A stretch of DNA of 5,484 nucleotides from Gammaproteobacteria bacterium (lineage in GTDB: Bacteria > Pseudomonadota > Gammaproteobacteria > PS1 > Pseudothioglobaceae), in NCBI GenBank assembly GCA_028599035.1, contig JAQRMT010000011.1, positions 1 through 5,484 of the forward strand, in the 5' to 3' direction. A program made the position numbers and the translations under genes. Below are positions 5,417 through 5,484 of this stretch, one piece after another. The notes below the pieces were generated by a model, which did not search any database, had not been told where the DNA came from, and saw only the letters and a program-made list of their open reading frames with translations. The number at the start of each line of letters is the position of its first letter. Within the stretch, counting starts at the first letter, position 1.

Positions 5417-5484
5417 ATAAACTATTATTAACCAACAAAGAGTTAAAAAGTTTACAAATTGTTATTCAGTATCTTTTAGATAAT
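5413..5484 (+). CDS. Start of an unidentified ORF, cut off by the window end
   Basis: An ATG at 5413 overlaps the endonuclease stop by ATGA, repeating the overlap seen at 4450, and 24 codons stay open to the window edge. The visible peptide begins MNKLLLTNKELKSLQ and looks alpha-helical, with no recognisable motif. The tight overlap argues that it belongs to the same restriction-modification operon. It does not resemble what I remember of the CbbO N-terminus, but 24 residues are too few to decide. Confidence 0.5.
   Translation, partial: MNKLLLTNKELKSLQIVIQYLLDN

Noticed and set aside
5166..5438. Minus-strand 90-codon ORF opposite the endonuclease, leucine-rich
   Set aside because: The hydrophobic look comes from antisense reading of a lysine- and glutamate-rich gene; the HNH motifs establish the plus strand as coding.

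Overview
The window looks like a chromosomal carbon-fixation locus from a low-GC, chemolithoautotrophic, sulfur-oxidiser-type gammaproteobacterium. The closest mental match is the SUP05/Thioglobus group and the thiotrophic gill symbionts of Bathymodiolus mussels. This rests on the form IA RuBisCO proteins, the cbbR/cbbL/cbbS/cbbQ arrangement without carboxysome genes in view, and the AT-rich intergenic DNA. The genus assignment is inference only.

Layout. (1) Positions 1-150 hold the C-terminal end of an unidentified plus-strand gene that reads through only if one base is restored near position 68. Its stop shares a CTAG tetranucleotide with the stop of the next gene. (2) Positions 147-1025 (minus) encode a CbbR-type LysR regulator, divergent from the RuBisCO genes. 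(3) The 94-base gap at 1026-1119 carries a perfect 15-bp palindrome of LysR-box type and a good sigma70 promoter for cbbL. (4) cbbL (1120-2538) and cbbS (2565-2912) encode a complete form I RuBisCO with every active-site residue checked intact. (5) A strong intrinsic terminator (2932-2963) and a second, longer hairpin (2968-3021) separate the RuBisCO genes from the downstream genes. (6) An unidentified 104-aa acidic-tailed protein (3041-3355) and cbbQ (3373-4188), the AAA+ ATPase of the RuBisCO activase, follow as a closely spaced pair. (7) From 4217 the character changes: the DNA becomes markedly more AT-rich, genes overlap by a few bases, and the content is restriction-modification. There is a 78-aa GTG-start ORF, the N-terminal half only of a DpnA-like DNA adenine methyltransferase, a 199-aa winged-helix/HNH endonuclease, and the start of another ORF that runs off the window.

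How it fits together. CbbR would sense a metabolite of CO2 fixation and drive cbbLS. CbbQ would, with its partner CbbO, remodel inhibited RuBisCO. cbbO normally follows cbbQ directly but is absent here; a restriction-modification module sits in its place, so cbbO is displaced downstream, located elsewhere or lost. The module looks damaged: the methyltransferase stops where its homologues continue into the target-recognition region and the SAM-binding motif, and the endonuclease start codon lies across that break point. An apparently intact nuclease next to a broken methylase is the oddest feature of the window. The other points worth following are the unknown protein placed between RuBisCO and its activase, and the double-hairpin boundary that could set the RuBisCO-to-activase ratio. 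I see no RNA genes, CRISPR array, transposase or integrase.
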